A DNA stretch of 64,000 bases, taken from contig NZ_QQGY01000007.1 in assembly GCF_003490595.1 (NCBI RefSeq), forward strand, positions 84,210 to 148,209, read 5' to 3'. The notes beneath the pieces were generated by a model. That model was not told where the DNA came from, searched no databases, and saw only the letters and a list, made by a program, of their open reading frames with translations. Position numbers and translations under genes: made by a program. Position 1 is the stretch's first letter; every line of letters starts with the position of its first letter. This document shows positions 7,859-16,823 of the stretch, piece by piece. This DNA comes from Haemophilus haemolyticus_L. GTDB taxonomy: Bacteria > Pseudomonadota > Gammaproteobacteria > Enterobacterales > Pasteurellaceae.

Positions 7859-8656
7859 TTAGCTACTCACTTTTTGTTGATGTAAATCTTTTTGCCACAG
7901 CGCATTGCCAAGTGCGATAAAAGGTAAATCCGTTTCTACTCGCTGCCAGTTTTCTGGTAATGGCGTATGACTTGAGGGAATTTGATACACAAAAACTTGT
8001 TCAAGTTGCCCTTCAAAACGTTCGGTAAATTGTTCATAAAGTGCGGTCAAATTTTCGTGAGATTGTAAAATTTGCGATTGCTGCGATCTTTCACAAATCG
8101 CCAAACAATAGTCATCTTCTTGAAATAAAAATAAGGTATTTTCTGACCGCACTTGTTCATTCAACAAATACTGAAATGCACGCAAAATAGCATTTGACGC
8201 AACATCCAATACATTAATTTTAAATGGCTGAAAATCTTGCAAATAAGTTTGAGCAGTACTTTTACGAATTGCAGTAACTTCTAATCGAAAACCTTGCTTT
8301 AACGGGGTAGAACGATAATCAAACCATAATTCATCTAAAGAAATAGGCAGCTCTTTTTCAATCACAAATTTACATTGTTGATGACATTCTTGCGCATTTA
8401 ACACTTGTGGCAACATTAATACTTTTGACCAAGTTAAGTGAGCGGGAATGCTTGCTACAAACTGCAAAGGAAAGGTTTTCCCTTGATATTGTGTTTTTAG
8501 CTGTTGTAAAAAACGATTTTTAAAATCACGATCATTAACAAAGATTTGATAACTTTGTGGCTGTTCGAGATCATCAAACCACACGAAATCAAAATAACCC
8601 TGCTTACGATGAATGCCGATTTGTAAAGTGCGGTAATTTTTCAGGGAGAATTGCAT
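7859..8656 (-). CDS. comA: Competence protein ComA (PilM-like ATPase)
   Basis: A 265-residue cytoplasmic actin-like protein, first gene of the com operon. It matches short PilM homologues (FVASIPAHLTWSKVLMLPQ, KEELPISLDELWFDYR-type segment) and is needed for type IV pilus/DNA-uptake assembly. It is divergent from ponA and controlled through the CRP-S site in the intergenic region. It carries several uptake cores inside the coding region, as is common in this genus. Confidence 0.94.
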   Translation of the reverse strand: MQFSLKNYRTLQIGIHRKQGYFDFVWFDDLEQPQSYQIFVNDRDFKNRFLQQLKTQYQGKTFPLQFVASIPAHLTWSKVLMLPQVLNAQECHQQCKFVIEKELPISLDELWFDYRSTPLKQGFRLEVTAIRKSTAQTYLQDFQPFKINVLDVASNAILRAFQYLLNEQVRSENTLFLFQEDDYCLAICERSQQSQILQSHENLTALYEQFTERFEGQLEQVFVYQIPSSHTPLPENWQRVETDLPFIALGNALWQKDLHQQKVSS

Positions 8657-8722
8657 ATTCTTTCCTATTCTTTAAAGGCTGAATCTTTTATACTTAACAA
8701 CCAAATCATAGGTCTCTTGACA

Positions 8723-8769
8723 AGAATATTCATTAACGAAGCGAGAATTTTACGATGCGGATCGCAAAA
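8723..8769 (-). promoter_or_regulatory. comA promoter with CRP-S (Sxy-dependent) site
   Basis: At 8748-8769 a 22-bp near-palindrome reads TTTT-ACGATGCGGATCGC-AAAA. Read on the minus strand its core is TGCGATCCGCATCG, matching the CRP-S consensus TGCGA-N6-TCGCA with one mismatch. Its centre is about 42 bp upstream of a start predicted from TATTCT (8728-8723) on the minus strand, the class II spacing. CRP-S sites need both CRP and Sxy and drive competence genes. The site straddles the ponA start codon at 8755. Confidence 0.85.
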
Positions 8770-11355
8770 TTAATATTAAGCACCCTATTAACTTTATGTA
8801 TTTTAGGTTTAGTGGCAGGCGGAATGCTGTATTTCCACTTAAAATCTGAATTGCCCTCAGTAGAAACATTAAGAACCGTTGAATTACAACAACCAATGCA
8901 GATTTATACGGCAGACGGTAAATTAATTGGCGAAGTGGGCGAGCAACGCCGTATTCCAGTAAAATTAGCTGATGTACCGCAACGCTTAATTGATGCATTT
9001 TTAGCAACGGAAGACAGTCGTTTTTACGATCATCACGGATTAGACCCTATCGGCATTGCTCGTGCATTATTTGTCGCAGTGAGTAATGGCGGTGCATCAC
9101 AAGGCGCAAGTACGATTACTCAACAATTAGCGCGTAACTTTTTCTTAACCCCAGAAAAAACTATTATTCGTAAAGCTCGTGAAGCCGTGCTTGCCGTAGA
9201 AATTGAAAATACCCTCACCAAACAAGAAATCTTAGAGCTTTATTTAAACAAAATCTTTTTAGGCTATCGTTCTTATGGTGTTGCGGCTGCTGCGCAAACC
9301 TATTTCGGTAAATCATTAAATGAATTGACGTTATCGGAAATGGCCATTATCGCAGGCTTACCAAAAGCACCTTCAACCATGAACCCGCTTTATTCTTTAA
9401 AACGCTCAGAAGAACGCCGCAATGTGGTGCTAAGCCGAATGTTAGATGAAAAATACATCAGCAAAGAAGAATATGATGCTGCATTAAAAGAGCCTATCGT
9501 TGCCAGTTATCATGGCGCAAAATTTGAATTTCGTGCTGATTATGTCACTGAAATGGTTCGCCAAGAAATGGTTCGCCGTTTTGGTGAAGAAAATGCCTAC
9601 ACCAGTGGTTATAAAGTATTTACCACTGTACTTTCGAAAGACCAAGCTGAAGCCCAAAAAGCCGTACGTAACAACTTAATTGATTACGATATGCGTCGTG
9701 GGTATCGTGGTGGTGCGCCTTTATGGCAAAAAAATGAAGCTGCTTGGGATAATGATCGCATTGTCGGTTTTCTACGCAAACTGCCAGATTCTGAGCCATT
9801 TATTCCAGCGGCTGTGGTTGGTATGGCAAAAGGTGGGGCAGATCTATTATTAGCATCCGGTGAAAAAATGACGCTATCCACTAATGCAATGCGTTGGACT
9901 GGCAGAAGCAATCCTGTAAAAGTAGGTGAGCAAATTTGGATTCGTCAACGCACTAATGGTGAATGGCAATTAGGACAAATTCCAGCAGCTAACTCTGCGT
10001 TAGTATCGCTTAACTCAGATAATGGTGCGATTGAAGCTATTGTTGGTGGCTTTAGCTATGAACAAAGTAAGTTCAACCGTGCGACACAATCCTTAGTTCA
10101 AGTGGGTTCTTCTATTAAACCATTTATTTACGCTGCAGCATTAGAAAAAGGCTTAACACTTTCTAGTGTATTACAAGACAGCCCAATTTCTATTCAAAAA
10201 CCAGGACAAAAACTGTGGCAACCCAAAAACACACCTGATCGTTACGATGGTCCAATGCGTTTACGCGTAGGATTAGGTCAATCCAAAAATATGATTGCTA
10301 TTCGTGCTATCCAAACGGCAGGTATTGATTTCACTGCAGAATTTTTACAACGTTTTGGCTTTAAACGTGATCAATATTTTGCCAGTGAAGCCTTAGCACT
10401 TGGCGCAGCCTCTTTCACGCCATTAGAAATGGCGCGAGCTTATGCCGTATTTGATAATGGTGGCTTCCTCATTGAACCTTATATTATTGAAAAAATTCAA
10501 GATAACACGGGGAAAGACTTATTTGTTGCAAACCCTAAAATTGCTTGTATTGAATGCAATGATATCCCAGTTGTTTATGGTGAAACGAAAGACAAAATCA
10601 ACGGCTTTGCGAATATTCCTTTAGGCGAAAATGCCTTAAAACCATCAGATGACAGTACAAACGGTGAAGAAGTTGATCAACAACCTGAAACTGTACCTGA
10701 ACTGCCAGAATTACAGTCAAATGTGGCCTCACTTAAGGAAGATGCAATTGATTTAATGGCAGCAGCAAAAAATGCATCGTCGAAAACAGAATATGCCCCT
10801 CGAGTAATCAGTGGCGAGTTAGCATTTTTAATCCGCAGCGCCTTAAATACGGCAATTTATGGCGAACAAGGTCTAGACTGGAAAGGAACTAGCTGGCGTA
10901 TCGCACAAACCATTAAACGTAGCGATATAGGCGGAAAAACAGGTACGACTAACAGTTCAAAAGTAGCTTGGTATGCAGGATTTGGTGCAAACTTAGTAAC
11001 CACAACTTATGTCGGATTTGACGACAACAAACGTGTACTCGGGCACGGAGAAGCGGGGGGGAAAACAGCGATGCCAGCTTGGGTCGCTTATATGAAAACT
11101 GCATTGAGCGATAAACCTGAACGTAAATTACCATTACCACCGAAAATTATGGAAAAAAGTATTGATACGATGACTGGATTGCTTTCTCCCGCTGGTGGAC
11201 GTAAAGAATACTTTATTGTAGGTACTGAACCGACACGTACCTACCTTTCGGAAATGCAAGAGCGTGGTTATTATGTTCCTACAGAGTTACAGCAACGCTT
11301 AAATAATGAAGGCAATACGCCAACGCCTGCTGCACAACCAGAAGAACTCTTCTAA
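8755..11355 (+). CDS. ponA: Penicillin-binding protein 1A
   Basis: An 866-residue bifunctional peptidoglycan synthase. N-terminal membrane anchor (residues 5-28). Glycosyltransferase GT51 domain about 55-230 with the catalytic ATEDSRFYDHHG, GASTITQQLARN and YLNKIFLG motifs. Transpeptidase domain about 415-800 with SSIKPF (nucleophile Ser), SKN and KTGTT motifs. The length is normal for the family. It is divergent from comA and shares its upstream region, including the CRP-S palindrome that overlaps the ATG. Confidence 0.97.
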   Translation: MRIAKLILSTLLTLCILGLVAGGMLYFHLKSELPSVETLRTVELQQPMQIYTADGKLIGEVGEQRRIPVKLADVPQRLIDAFLATEDSRFYDHHGLDPIGIARALFVAVSNGGASQGASTITQQLARNFFLTPEKTIIRKAREAVLAVEIENTLTKQEILELYLNKIFLGYRSYGVAAAAQTYFGKSLNELTLSEMAIIAGLPKAPSTMNPLYSLKRSEERRNVVLSRMLDEKYISKEEYDAALKEPIVASYHGAKFEFRADYVTEMVRQEMVRRFGEENAYTSGYKVFTTVLSKDQAEAQKAVRNNLIDYDMRRGYRGGAPLWQKNEAAWDNDRIVGFLRKLPDSEPFIPAAVVGMAKGGADLLLASGEKMTLSTNAMRWTGRSNPVKVGEQIWIRQRTNGEWQLGQIPAANSALVSLNSDNGAIEAIVGGFSYEQSKFNRATQSLVQVGSSIKPFIYAAALEKGLTLSSVLQDSPISIQKPGQKLWQPKNTPDRYDGPMRLRVGLGQSKNMIAIRAIQTAGIDFTAEFLQRFGFKRDQYFASEALALGAASFTPLEMARAYAVFDNGGFLIEPYIIEKIQDNTGKDLFVANPKIACIECNDIPVVYGETKDKINGFANIPLGENALKPSDDSTNGEEVDQQPETVPELPELQSNVASLKEDAIDLMAAAKNASSKTEYAPRVISGELAFLIRSALNTAIYGEQGLDWKGTSWRIAQTIKRSDIGGKTGTTNSSKVAWYAGFGANLVTTTYVGFDDNKRVLGHGEAGGKTAMPAWVAYMKTALSDKPERKLPLPPKIMEKSIDTMTGLLSPAGGRKEYFIVGTEPTRTYLSEMQERGYYVPTELQQRLNNEGNTPTPAAQPEELF

Positions 11356-11427
11356 AAATGACCGCACTTTAGTGCACAATCAGGCGAGTCAATGGGCTCG
11401 CCTTCATTATTAAACAAAGGATATATT

Positions 11428-12273
11428 ATGCTGAGTTATCGTCACTCATTCCATGCAGGCAATCATGCTGATGTCTTGAAACATATCGTCTTAATGCTCA
11501 TTTTGGAAAATCTTAAACTCAAAGAAAAAGGCTTTTTTTACTTGGATACGCACTCTGGCGTAGGGCGTTATCGTTTATCCTCAAACGAATCAGAAAAAAC
11601 AGGGGAATATAAAGAAGGTATTGGACGTCTGTGGGATCAAACAGACTTACCCGAAGATGTTGCTCGTTATGTAAAAATGATCAAAAAACTCAATTATGGT
11701 GGCAAAGAACTACGTTATTACGCGGGTTCTCCATTAATTGCCGCGGAATTGTTGCGCTCACAAGATCGCGCACTATTAACCGAACTTCATCCTAGCGATT
11801 ACCCAATCCTTCGCAATAATTTTAATGACTACAAAAATGTCACCGTAAAATGTGACAATGGCTTTCAACAAGTCAAAGCAACGCTTCCGCCAAAAGAACG
11901 CCGTGGCTTGGTGCTAATTGATCCGCCTTATGAATTAAAAGAAGATTATGATCTTGTCGTCAAAGCTATTGAAGAAGGCTATAAGCGTTTTGCCACTGGC
12001 ACTTATGCGATTTGGTATCCCGTTGTATTACGCCAACAAACTAAACGTATTTTTAAGGGCTTAGAAGCAACGGGGATTAGAAAAATTCTAAAAATTGAGC
12101 TCGCAGTTCGCCCTGATAGCGATCAACGAGGTATGACGGCAAGCGGCATGGTGATAATTAATCCACCTTGGACATTAGAAACCCAAATGAAAGAAATTTT
12201 TCCTTATCTCACAAAAACATTAGTTCCAGAAGGTACAGGTAGCTGGACTGTCGAATGGATTACACCAGAATAA
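11428..12273 (+). CDS. rlmJ: 23S rRNA (adenine-2030-N6)-methyltransferase RlmJ
   Basis: A 281-residue SAM-dependent methyltransferase that modifies A2030 of 23S rRNA. It begins MLSYRHSFHAGNHADVLKH, the family start, and carries the catalytic DPPYE motif (LVLIDPPYELKEDYD). An AAAGGA site lies 8 bases before the ATG at 11428; an earlier in-frame ATG at 11392 lacks one and lies in a hairpin region. In this species the same gene was described for uptake-DNA use (yhiR/comJ), from memory. Confidence 0.95.
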   Translation: MLSYRHSFHAGNHADVLKHIVLMLILENLKLKEKGFFYLDTHSGVGRYRLSSNESEKTGEYKEGIGRLWDQTDLPEDVARYVKMIKKLNYGGKELRYYAGSPLIAAELLRSQDRALLTELHPSDYPILRNNFNDYKNVTVKCDNGFQQVKATLPPKERRGLVLIDPPYELKEDYDLVVKAIEEGYKRFATGTYAIWYPVVLRQQTKRIFKGLEATGIRKILKIELAVRPDSDQRGMTASGMVIINPPWTLETQMKEIFPYLTKTLVPEGTGSWTVEWITPE

Positions 12274-12300
12274 CCGTCTCTTCCCATTCTAAACACCACT

Positions 12301-12340
12301 AAATTTCACTGCACTTTACTTCAAAAGTGCGGTGAAATTT
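12301..12340 (+). terminator. Inverted uptake-sequence terminator after rlmJ
   Basis: AAATTTCACTGCACTTT and AAAGTGCGGTGAAATTT form long inverted arms with one mismatch, built on uptake cores, followed by a T-rich run. It lies between rlmJ and ybaB. Confidence 0.65.
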
Positions 12341-12440
12341 TCTGAGATTTTAAATACCCCAAATCATTAACCCCACTGTTCCCAAAAGCCCATTTTTTCG
12401 CTAGAATGCACGCAATTTTGACTTAATAAAGGATAACATT

Positions 12441-12770
12441 ATGTTTGGAAAAGGCGGTTTAGGCGGCTTAATGAAACAAGCCCAACAAATGCAAGAAAAA
12501 ATGCAAAAAATGCAGGAAGAAATCGCGCAACTAGAAGTAACGGGTGAATCTGGTGCGGGTTTAGTGAAAATCACAATTAATGGTGCACATAACTGCCGTC
12601 GCATTGACATTGATCCGTCTTTAATGGAAGACGATAAAGAAATGTTAGAAGATTTAATCGCGGCCGCTTTTAACGATGCGGTACGTCGTGCAGAAGAATT
12701 ACAAAAAGAAAAAATGGCATCGGTTACCGCTGGAATGCCATTACCTCCGGGAATGAAGTTTCCGTTTTAA
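12441..12770 (+). CDS. ybaB: Nucleoid-associated protein YbaB/EbfC
   Basis: A 109-residue DNA-binding protein. An N-terminal coiled helix rich in Met and Gln (MKQAQQMQEKMQKMQEEIAQ) is followed by the conserved tweezer core (VTGESGAGLVKITINGAHN). The family forms dimers that bind DNA non-specifically and sits with recR in most gammaproteobacteria, as here. An AAAGGA site precedes the ATG. Confidence 0.95.
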   Translation: MFGKGGLGGLMKQAQQMQEKMQKMQEEIAQLEVTGESGAGLVKITINGAHNCRRIDIDPSLMEDDKEMLEDLIAAAFNDAVRRAEELQKEKMASVTAGMPLPPGMKFPF

Positions 12771-12778
12771 TTATTAGG

Positions 12779-12801
12779 CGCGTGAATATAAGATTCACGC
12801 G
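12779..12801 (+). terminator. Hairpin between ybaB and recR
   Basis: CGCGTGAAT-ATAAG-ATTCACGCG is a perfect 9-bp stem. No strong T run follows, so it is more likely an attenuator or processing hairpin than a full terminator. Confidence 0.45.
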
Positions 12802-12831
12802 TCATCTCTCAGTTTCCTCTCATTAATCACT

Positions 12832-13434
12832 ATGCAAAGCAGCCCACTTTTAGAACACCTTATTGAAAACTTACGTTGTCTTCCAGGCGTAGGGCCTAAA
12901 TCTGCGCAACGTATGGCTTATCATCTTTTACAGCGTAATCGTAGCGGTGGAATGAATTTAGCTCGAGCACTCACAGAAGCCATGTCTAAAATTGGCCATT
13001 GTTCACAATGTCGAGACTTTACGGAAGAAGACACTTGCAACATTTGCAATAATCCACGCCGTCAAAATTCAGGTTTACTTTGTGTCGTTGAAATGCCAGC
13101 AGATATTCAAGCTATTGAGCAAACAGGGCAATTTTCAGGACGTTATTTTGTTTTAATGGGACATTTGTCTCCACTTGATGGCATTGGTCCCCGTGAAATT
13201 GGTTTAGATTTACTGCAAAAACGCTTAGTAGAAGAGTCTTTTCACGAAGTAATTCTTGCAACAAATCCAACAGTGGAAGGCGATGCGACGGCAAACTACA
13301 TCGCTGAAATGTGCCGCCAGCACAATATCAAAGTGAGTCGTATCGCTCATGGCATTCCAGTCGGTGGTGAACTAGAAACTGTGGACGGCACAACGCTTAC
13401 TCACTCTTTTCTAGGTCGTCGTCAAATCGACTAA
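12832..13434 (+). CDS. recR: Recombination mediator RecR
   Basis: A 200-residue protein that with RecF/RecO loads RecA at gaps. Helix-hairpin-helix at [20 protein letters not shown], four-cysteine zinc finger ([16 protein letters not shown]), then a Toprim domain ([27 protein letters not shown]) and the C-terminal Walker-like end. Normal length. Confidence 0.97.
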
Positions 13435-13449
13435 TCTTCTCATACCATT

Positions 13450-15384
13450 ATGCGTTTATTTATCGCCGAAAAACCAAGCTTAGCTCGCGCTATTGCTGAT
13501 GTGCTCCCGAAACCCCATCAACGTGGGGATGGTTTTATCAAATGTGGCGATAATGATGTGGTAACTTGGTGTGTAGGGCATCTACTTGAGCAAGCAGAAC
13601 CCGATGCCTATGATCCTAAATTCAAACAATGGCGTTTAGAGCATCTCCCTATCATTCCTGAAAAATGGCAACTTTTACCACGAAAAGAAGTGAAAAAACA
13701 ACTTTCTGTAGTGGAAAAACTAATCCATCAAGCCGATACACTTGTTAATGCGGGAGACCCTGATAGAGAAGGACAATTACTTGTCGATGAAGTGTTCAGT
13801 TATGCTAATTTATCTGCAGAAAAACGCGATAAAATTTTACGCTGCTTGATTAGCGACCTAAATCCAAGTGCGGTAGAAAAAGCGGTTAAAAAATTACAAC
13901 CCAACCGTAATTTTATTCCTCTTGCCACATCCGCACTCGCACGAGCTCGCGCCGATTGGCTTTATGGCATCAATATGACGAGAGCCTATACTATTCGTGG
14001 CAGACAAACTGGCTATGATGGCGTGCTTTCGGTTGGTCGAGTGCAAACCCCTGTGCTGGGTTTAATTGTACGTCGAGATTTGGAAATTGAACATTTCCAA
14101 CCGAAAGATTTCTTTGAAGTACTAGCCTGGATTAATCCAGAGAATAAAGAACAAAAAACTCAGGGGAAATCAACCGCACTTTTTAGTGCCTTATGGCAAC
14201 CTAGCAAAGCTTGTGAAGATTACCAAGATGATGACGGCAGGGTGCTCTCTAAAGGATTAGCAGAAAACGTTGTAAAACGTATTACAAATCAACCAGCAGA
14301 AGTAACCGAATACAAAGACGTTCGTGAAAAAGAAACGGCGCCCTTGCCTTATTCCCTTTCTGCGTTACAAATTGATGCAGCAAAGCGATTCGGTATGTCC
14401 GCTCAAGCCGTATTAGATACGTGCCAACGCCTATATGAAACTCATCGTTTAATTACTTATCCGCGTTCTGATTGTCGATATTTGCCCGAAGAACATTTTA
14501 CAGAACGTCATAACGTATTAAATGCAATTTCAACCCATTGTGAAGCTTATCAAGTCTTACCAAATGTCATTTCAATTGAACAAAGAAATCGCTGTTGGAA
14601 TGATAAAAAAGTAGAAGCTCACCATGCAATCATTCCAACCGCCAAAAATCGTCCAGTAAATCTAACACAAGAAGAACGTAATATTTACAGCCTTATCGCT
14701 CGCCAATATTTAATGCAATTTTGTCCTGACGCAGAATATCGTAAAAGCAAAATCACATTAAATATCGCCGGCGGTACTTTTATAGCCCAAGCGCGAAATT
14801 TACAAACGGCTGGGTGGAAAGAATTATTAGGCAAAGAAGACGATACAGAAAATCAAGAACCCTTATTACCAATAGTAAAGAAAGGACAAATTTTGAATTG
14901 TGAACGCGGAGAGGTAATTAGTAAAAAAACTCAGCCGCCAAAGCCTTTCACAAATGCAACTTTGCTTTCAGCAATGACGGGAATTGCACGATTTGTACAG
15001 GATAAAGAACTCAAAAAAATTCTGCGAGAAACGGATGGATTGGGCACAGAGGCTACTCGCGCTGGCATCATTGAGTTACTTTTTAAACGCGGTTTTTTAA
15101 CGAAAAAAGGGCGAAATATTCATAGCACAGAAACTGGAAGAATTTTAATTCAGGCATTACCAGATATTGCCACCCAACCAGATATGACCGCCCATTGGGA
15201 ATCACAACTCACAGACATTAGTCAAAAACAAGCAACCTATCAGCAATTTATGCATAACTTGAATCAAATATTGCCTGATTTAGTCCGTTTTGTAGATCTT
15301 AATGCATTAAGACAATTAAGCCGCATTAAAATGATTAAATCCGATAGAGCAAAACCTAAAAGTGCGGCAAAAAAAATCCAGTAA
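13450..15384 (+). CDS. topB: DNA topoisomerase III
   Basis: A 644-residue type IA topoisomerase that decatenates DNA and resolves recombination and replication intermediates. The N-terminal Toprim domain starts MRLFIAEKPSLARAIADVLP and has NAGDPDREGQLLVDE. The catalytic Tyr is in LITYPRSDCRYLPEEHF, and a GLGTEATRAGII segment lies near residue 535. It starts 15 bp after recR, so co-transcription is likely. A basic C-terminal tail (KSDRAKPKSAAKK) replaces zinc fingers. Confidence 0.96.
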   Translation: MRLFIAEKPSLARAIADVLPKPHQRGDGFIKCGDNDVVTWCVGHLLEQAEPDAYDPKFKQWRLEHLPIIPEKWQLLPRKEVKKQLSVVEKLIHQADTLVNAGDPDREGQLLVDEVFSYANLSAEKRDKILRCLISDLNPSAVEKAVKKLQPNRNFIPLATSALARARADWLYGINMTRAYTIRGRQTGYDGVLSVGRVQTPVLGLIVRRDLEIEHFQPKDFFEVLAWINPENKEQKTQGKSTALFSALWQPSKACEDYQDDDGRVLSKGLAENVVKRITNQPAEVTEYKDVREKETAPLPYSLSALQIDAAKRFGMSAQAVLDTCQRLYETHRLITYPRSDCRYLPEEHFTERHNVLNAISTHCEAYQVLPNVISIEQRNRCWNDKKVEAHHAIIPTAKNRPVNLTQEERNIYSLIARQYLMQFCPDAEYRKSKITLNIAGGTFIAQARNLQTAGWKELLGKEDDTENQEPLLPIVKKGQILNCERGEVISKKTQPPKPFTNATLLSAMTGIARFVQDKELKKILRETDGLGTEATRAGIIELLFKRGFLTKKGRNIHSTETGRILIQALPDIATQPDMTAHWESQLTDISQKQATYQQFMHNLNQILPDLVRFVDLNALRQLSRIKMIKSDRAKPKSAAKKIQ

Positions 15385-15514
15385 ATCAAACGGTCAAACT
15401 GATTAAAGTTAAACCAGTTAATATTTTTTTTATGCAAAGCACTTGCGAGAAAATTGAATTTTCTATAACATTCACGACTGGTTTTCTTGCAAAATTGCAA
15501 ATTAGAGAGAAAAA

Positions 15515-15856
15515 ATGTATCAAGTTCTTTTATTTATTTATGTTGTTGTCGCGATTGCCTTGATCGGGTTTATTCTCGTTCAACAAGGTAAAGGAGCGAA
15601 CGCTGGCGCATCTTTTGGTGGCGGCGCATCAGGTACAATGTTTGGCGCTGCTGGTGCAGGTAACTTTTTAACACGTACCAGTGCGATTTTAGCAACCGCA
15701 TTTTTTGTTATTGCTCTTGTTTTGGGAAACATGAATTCACATAAAGGCAATATTCAAAAAGGTGCTTTTGACGATTTATCACAAGCTGCAGAGCAAGTTC
15801 AGCAACAACAAGCAGCTCCAGCGAAAGAAAATAAAAATAGCGACATCCCACAATAA
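15515..15856 (+). CDS. secG: Protein translocase subunit SecG
   Basis: A 113-residue inner-membrane subunit of SecYEG. Two TM helices (about 2-22 and 52-72) flank a Gly-rich loop (GKGANAGASFGGGASGTMFGA), and the C-terminal tail is Gln/Ala-rich. GAGAG precedes the ATG. As in E. coli, a tRNA-Leu gene follows directly. Confidence 0.95.
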   Translation: MYQVLLFIYVVVAIALIGFILVQQGKGANAGASFGGGASGTMFGAAGAGNFLTRTSAILATAFFVIALVLGNMNSHKGNIQKGAFDDLSQAAEQVQQQQAAPAKENKNSDIPQ

Positions 15857-15880
15857 AATAGGATTAGCATAAAAATTAAC

Positions 15881-15966
15881 GCTCTGGTGGTGGAATTGGT
15901 AGACACGCTATCTTGAGGGGGTAGTGACCACAGGTCGTGCGAGTTCAAGTCTCGCCCAGAGCACCA
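15881..15966 (+). tRNA. tRNA-Leu (GAG)
   Basis: An 86-nt class II tRNA with acceptor GCTCTGG/CCAGAGC, an encoded CCA end, anticodon loop TTGAGGG (anticodon GAG), a variable arm, and the T-loop GAGTTCAAGTCTC. Confidence 0.95.
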
Positions 15967-15981
15967 TTTGACTAAACAAAG

Positions 15982-16010
15982 CCCCGCGAAACTAATCGCG
16001 GGGTTTTGTT
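15982..16010 (+). terminator. Terminator after tRNA-Leu
   Basis: CCCCGCG-AAACTAAT-CGCGGGG followed by TTTTGTTTT ends the secG/tRNA-Leu transcript. Confidence 0.9.
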
Positions 16011-16395
16011 TTATCTACTATTATTGGGGTTATCTTATTTCCCGTCTCATATTCCATCACAATACGCTCTCCAAGATTCAATATCAAAAACAGTAAACTA
16101 TAGAAGATAAGACCTGATTATTAGATATGGCAAAGAGTTTTCCTTGAATGCTCTATAAAGGCTTTATTTCATTATTACAAACTGTAAGAAACCACTCCTT
16201 TTGTAACTAGATATAATCTTTATAAATATACACAAGGTTCATATAAACGTTTTTCTTTACTGATTCAAAGCATTAATGAAAATACAAAAGAAAGAAGATA
16301 AGGAAAAAAGATGGGAAAAAACAGAATTAATTCTGATGCTTAATAACTTCCGTTTTAAATGGGGAAATAATTTATGTGCTGGAATAAGAGATAGC
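16011..16395. other. Noncoding stretch between two tRNA loci
   Basis: An AT-rich 385-bp stretch without a convincing gene. A 51-codon frame starts at 16276 but runs through the tRNA terminator at 16400-16422 and has no ribosome site of note. No uptake core, tRNA or repeat is seen. It may be a decayed intergenic region or a rearrangement junction. Confidence 0.6.
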
Positions 16396-16399
16396 AAAA

Positions 16400-16422
16400 A
16401 GCCGCTAAAATTCTTTAGCGGC
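16400..16422 (-). terminator. Terminator of the tRNA-Phe/tRNA-Asn unit
   Basis: AGCCGCTAAA-GAA-TTTTAGCGGCT on the minus strand forms a stem followed by TTTTT. It is flanked by A/T runs on both sides and so could also work on the plus strand. Confidence 0.85.
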
Positions 16423-16434
16423 TTTTTTTGAATT

Positions 16435-16510
16435 TGGCTCCTCCTGCGGGACTCGAACCTGCGACATATGGATTAACAGTCCACCGTTCTACCGACTGAA
16501 CTAAGGAGGA
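16435..16510 (-). tRNA. tRNA-Asn (GTT)
   Basis: 76 nt on the minus strand, TCCTCCT...AGGAGGAGCCA, anticodon loop CTGTTAA (anticodon GTT) and T-loop GGTTCGAGTCC. The CCA end is encoded. Confidence 0.96.
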
Positions 16511-16512
16511 AA

Positions 16513-16588
16513 TGGTGCCTCGAGGCGGAATCGAACCACCGACACGGGGATTTTCAATCCCCTGCTCTACCGACTGAGCTATCGAGGC
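16513..16588 (-). tRNA. tRNA-Phe (GAA)
   Basis: 76 nt on the minus strand, acceptor GCCTCGA/TCGAGGC, anticodon loop TTGAAAA (anticodon GAA), T-loop GGTTCGATTCC, encoded CCA. It lies 2 bp upstream of tRNA-Asn, so the two are co-transcribed. Confidence 0.96.
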
Positions 16589-16624
16589 GTTATCGTTATT
16601 GGCTACTGCCTGACAACGGAGCGT

Positions 16625-16653
16625 ATTAAACTATTTTTTTGGGATTCGGTCAA
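16625..16653 (-). promoter_or_regulatory. Promoter of the tRNA-Phe/tRNA-Asn unit
   Basis: TTGACC (16653-16648) and TTTAAT (16630-16625) on the minus strand with a 17-bp spacer, about 36 bp upstream of tRNA-Phe. The GC-rich ACGCTCCG just after the -10 resembles a stringent discriminator. Confidence 0.7.
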
Positions 16654-16768
16654 CACTTAAATTTAAAAAAATACAAAAAAACGTTGCGTTTGAATAGTTA
16701 ATCATCAATATGTTTATTAAAACAACGAAATAATAAAATTATTTCAAAATAAACCGCACTTATTATAA

Positions 16769-16802
16769 AAAATGCTCGATGGTATTTCCTAACGAGCATT
16801 TT
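16769..16802 (-). terminator. Terminator of mltC
   Basis: On the minus strand AAATGCTCG...CGAGCATTT with a 14-nt loop and a T run, 22 bp past the mltC stop. Confidence 0.8.
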
Positions 16803-16823
16803 TGATTATCTGAAAAAATTCAA

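Noticed and set aside
16276..16431. 51-codon frame before the tRNA terminator
   Set aside because: It reads through the terminator hairpin at 16400-16422, has no good ribosome site and no recognisable protein pattern.
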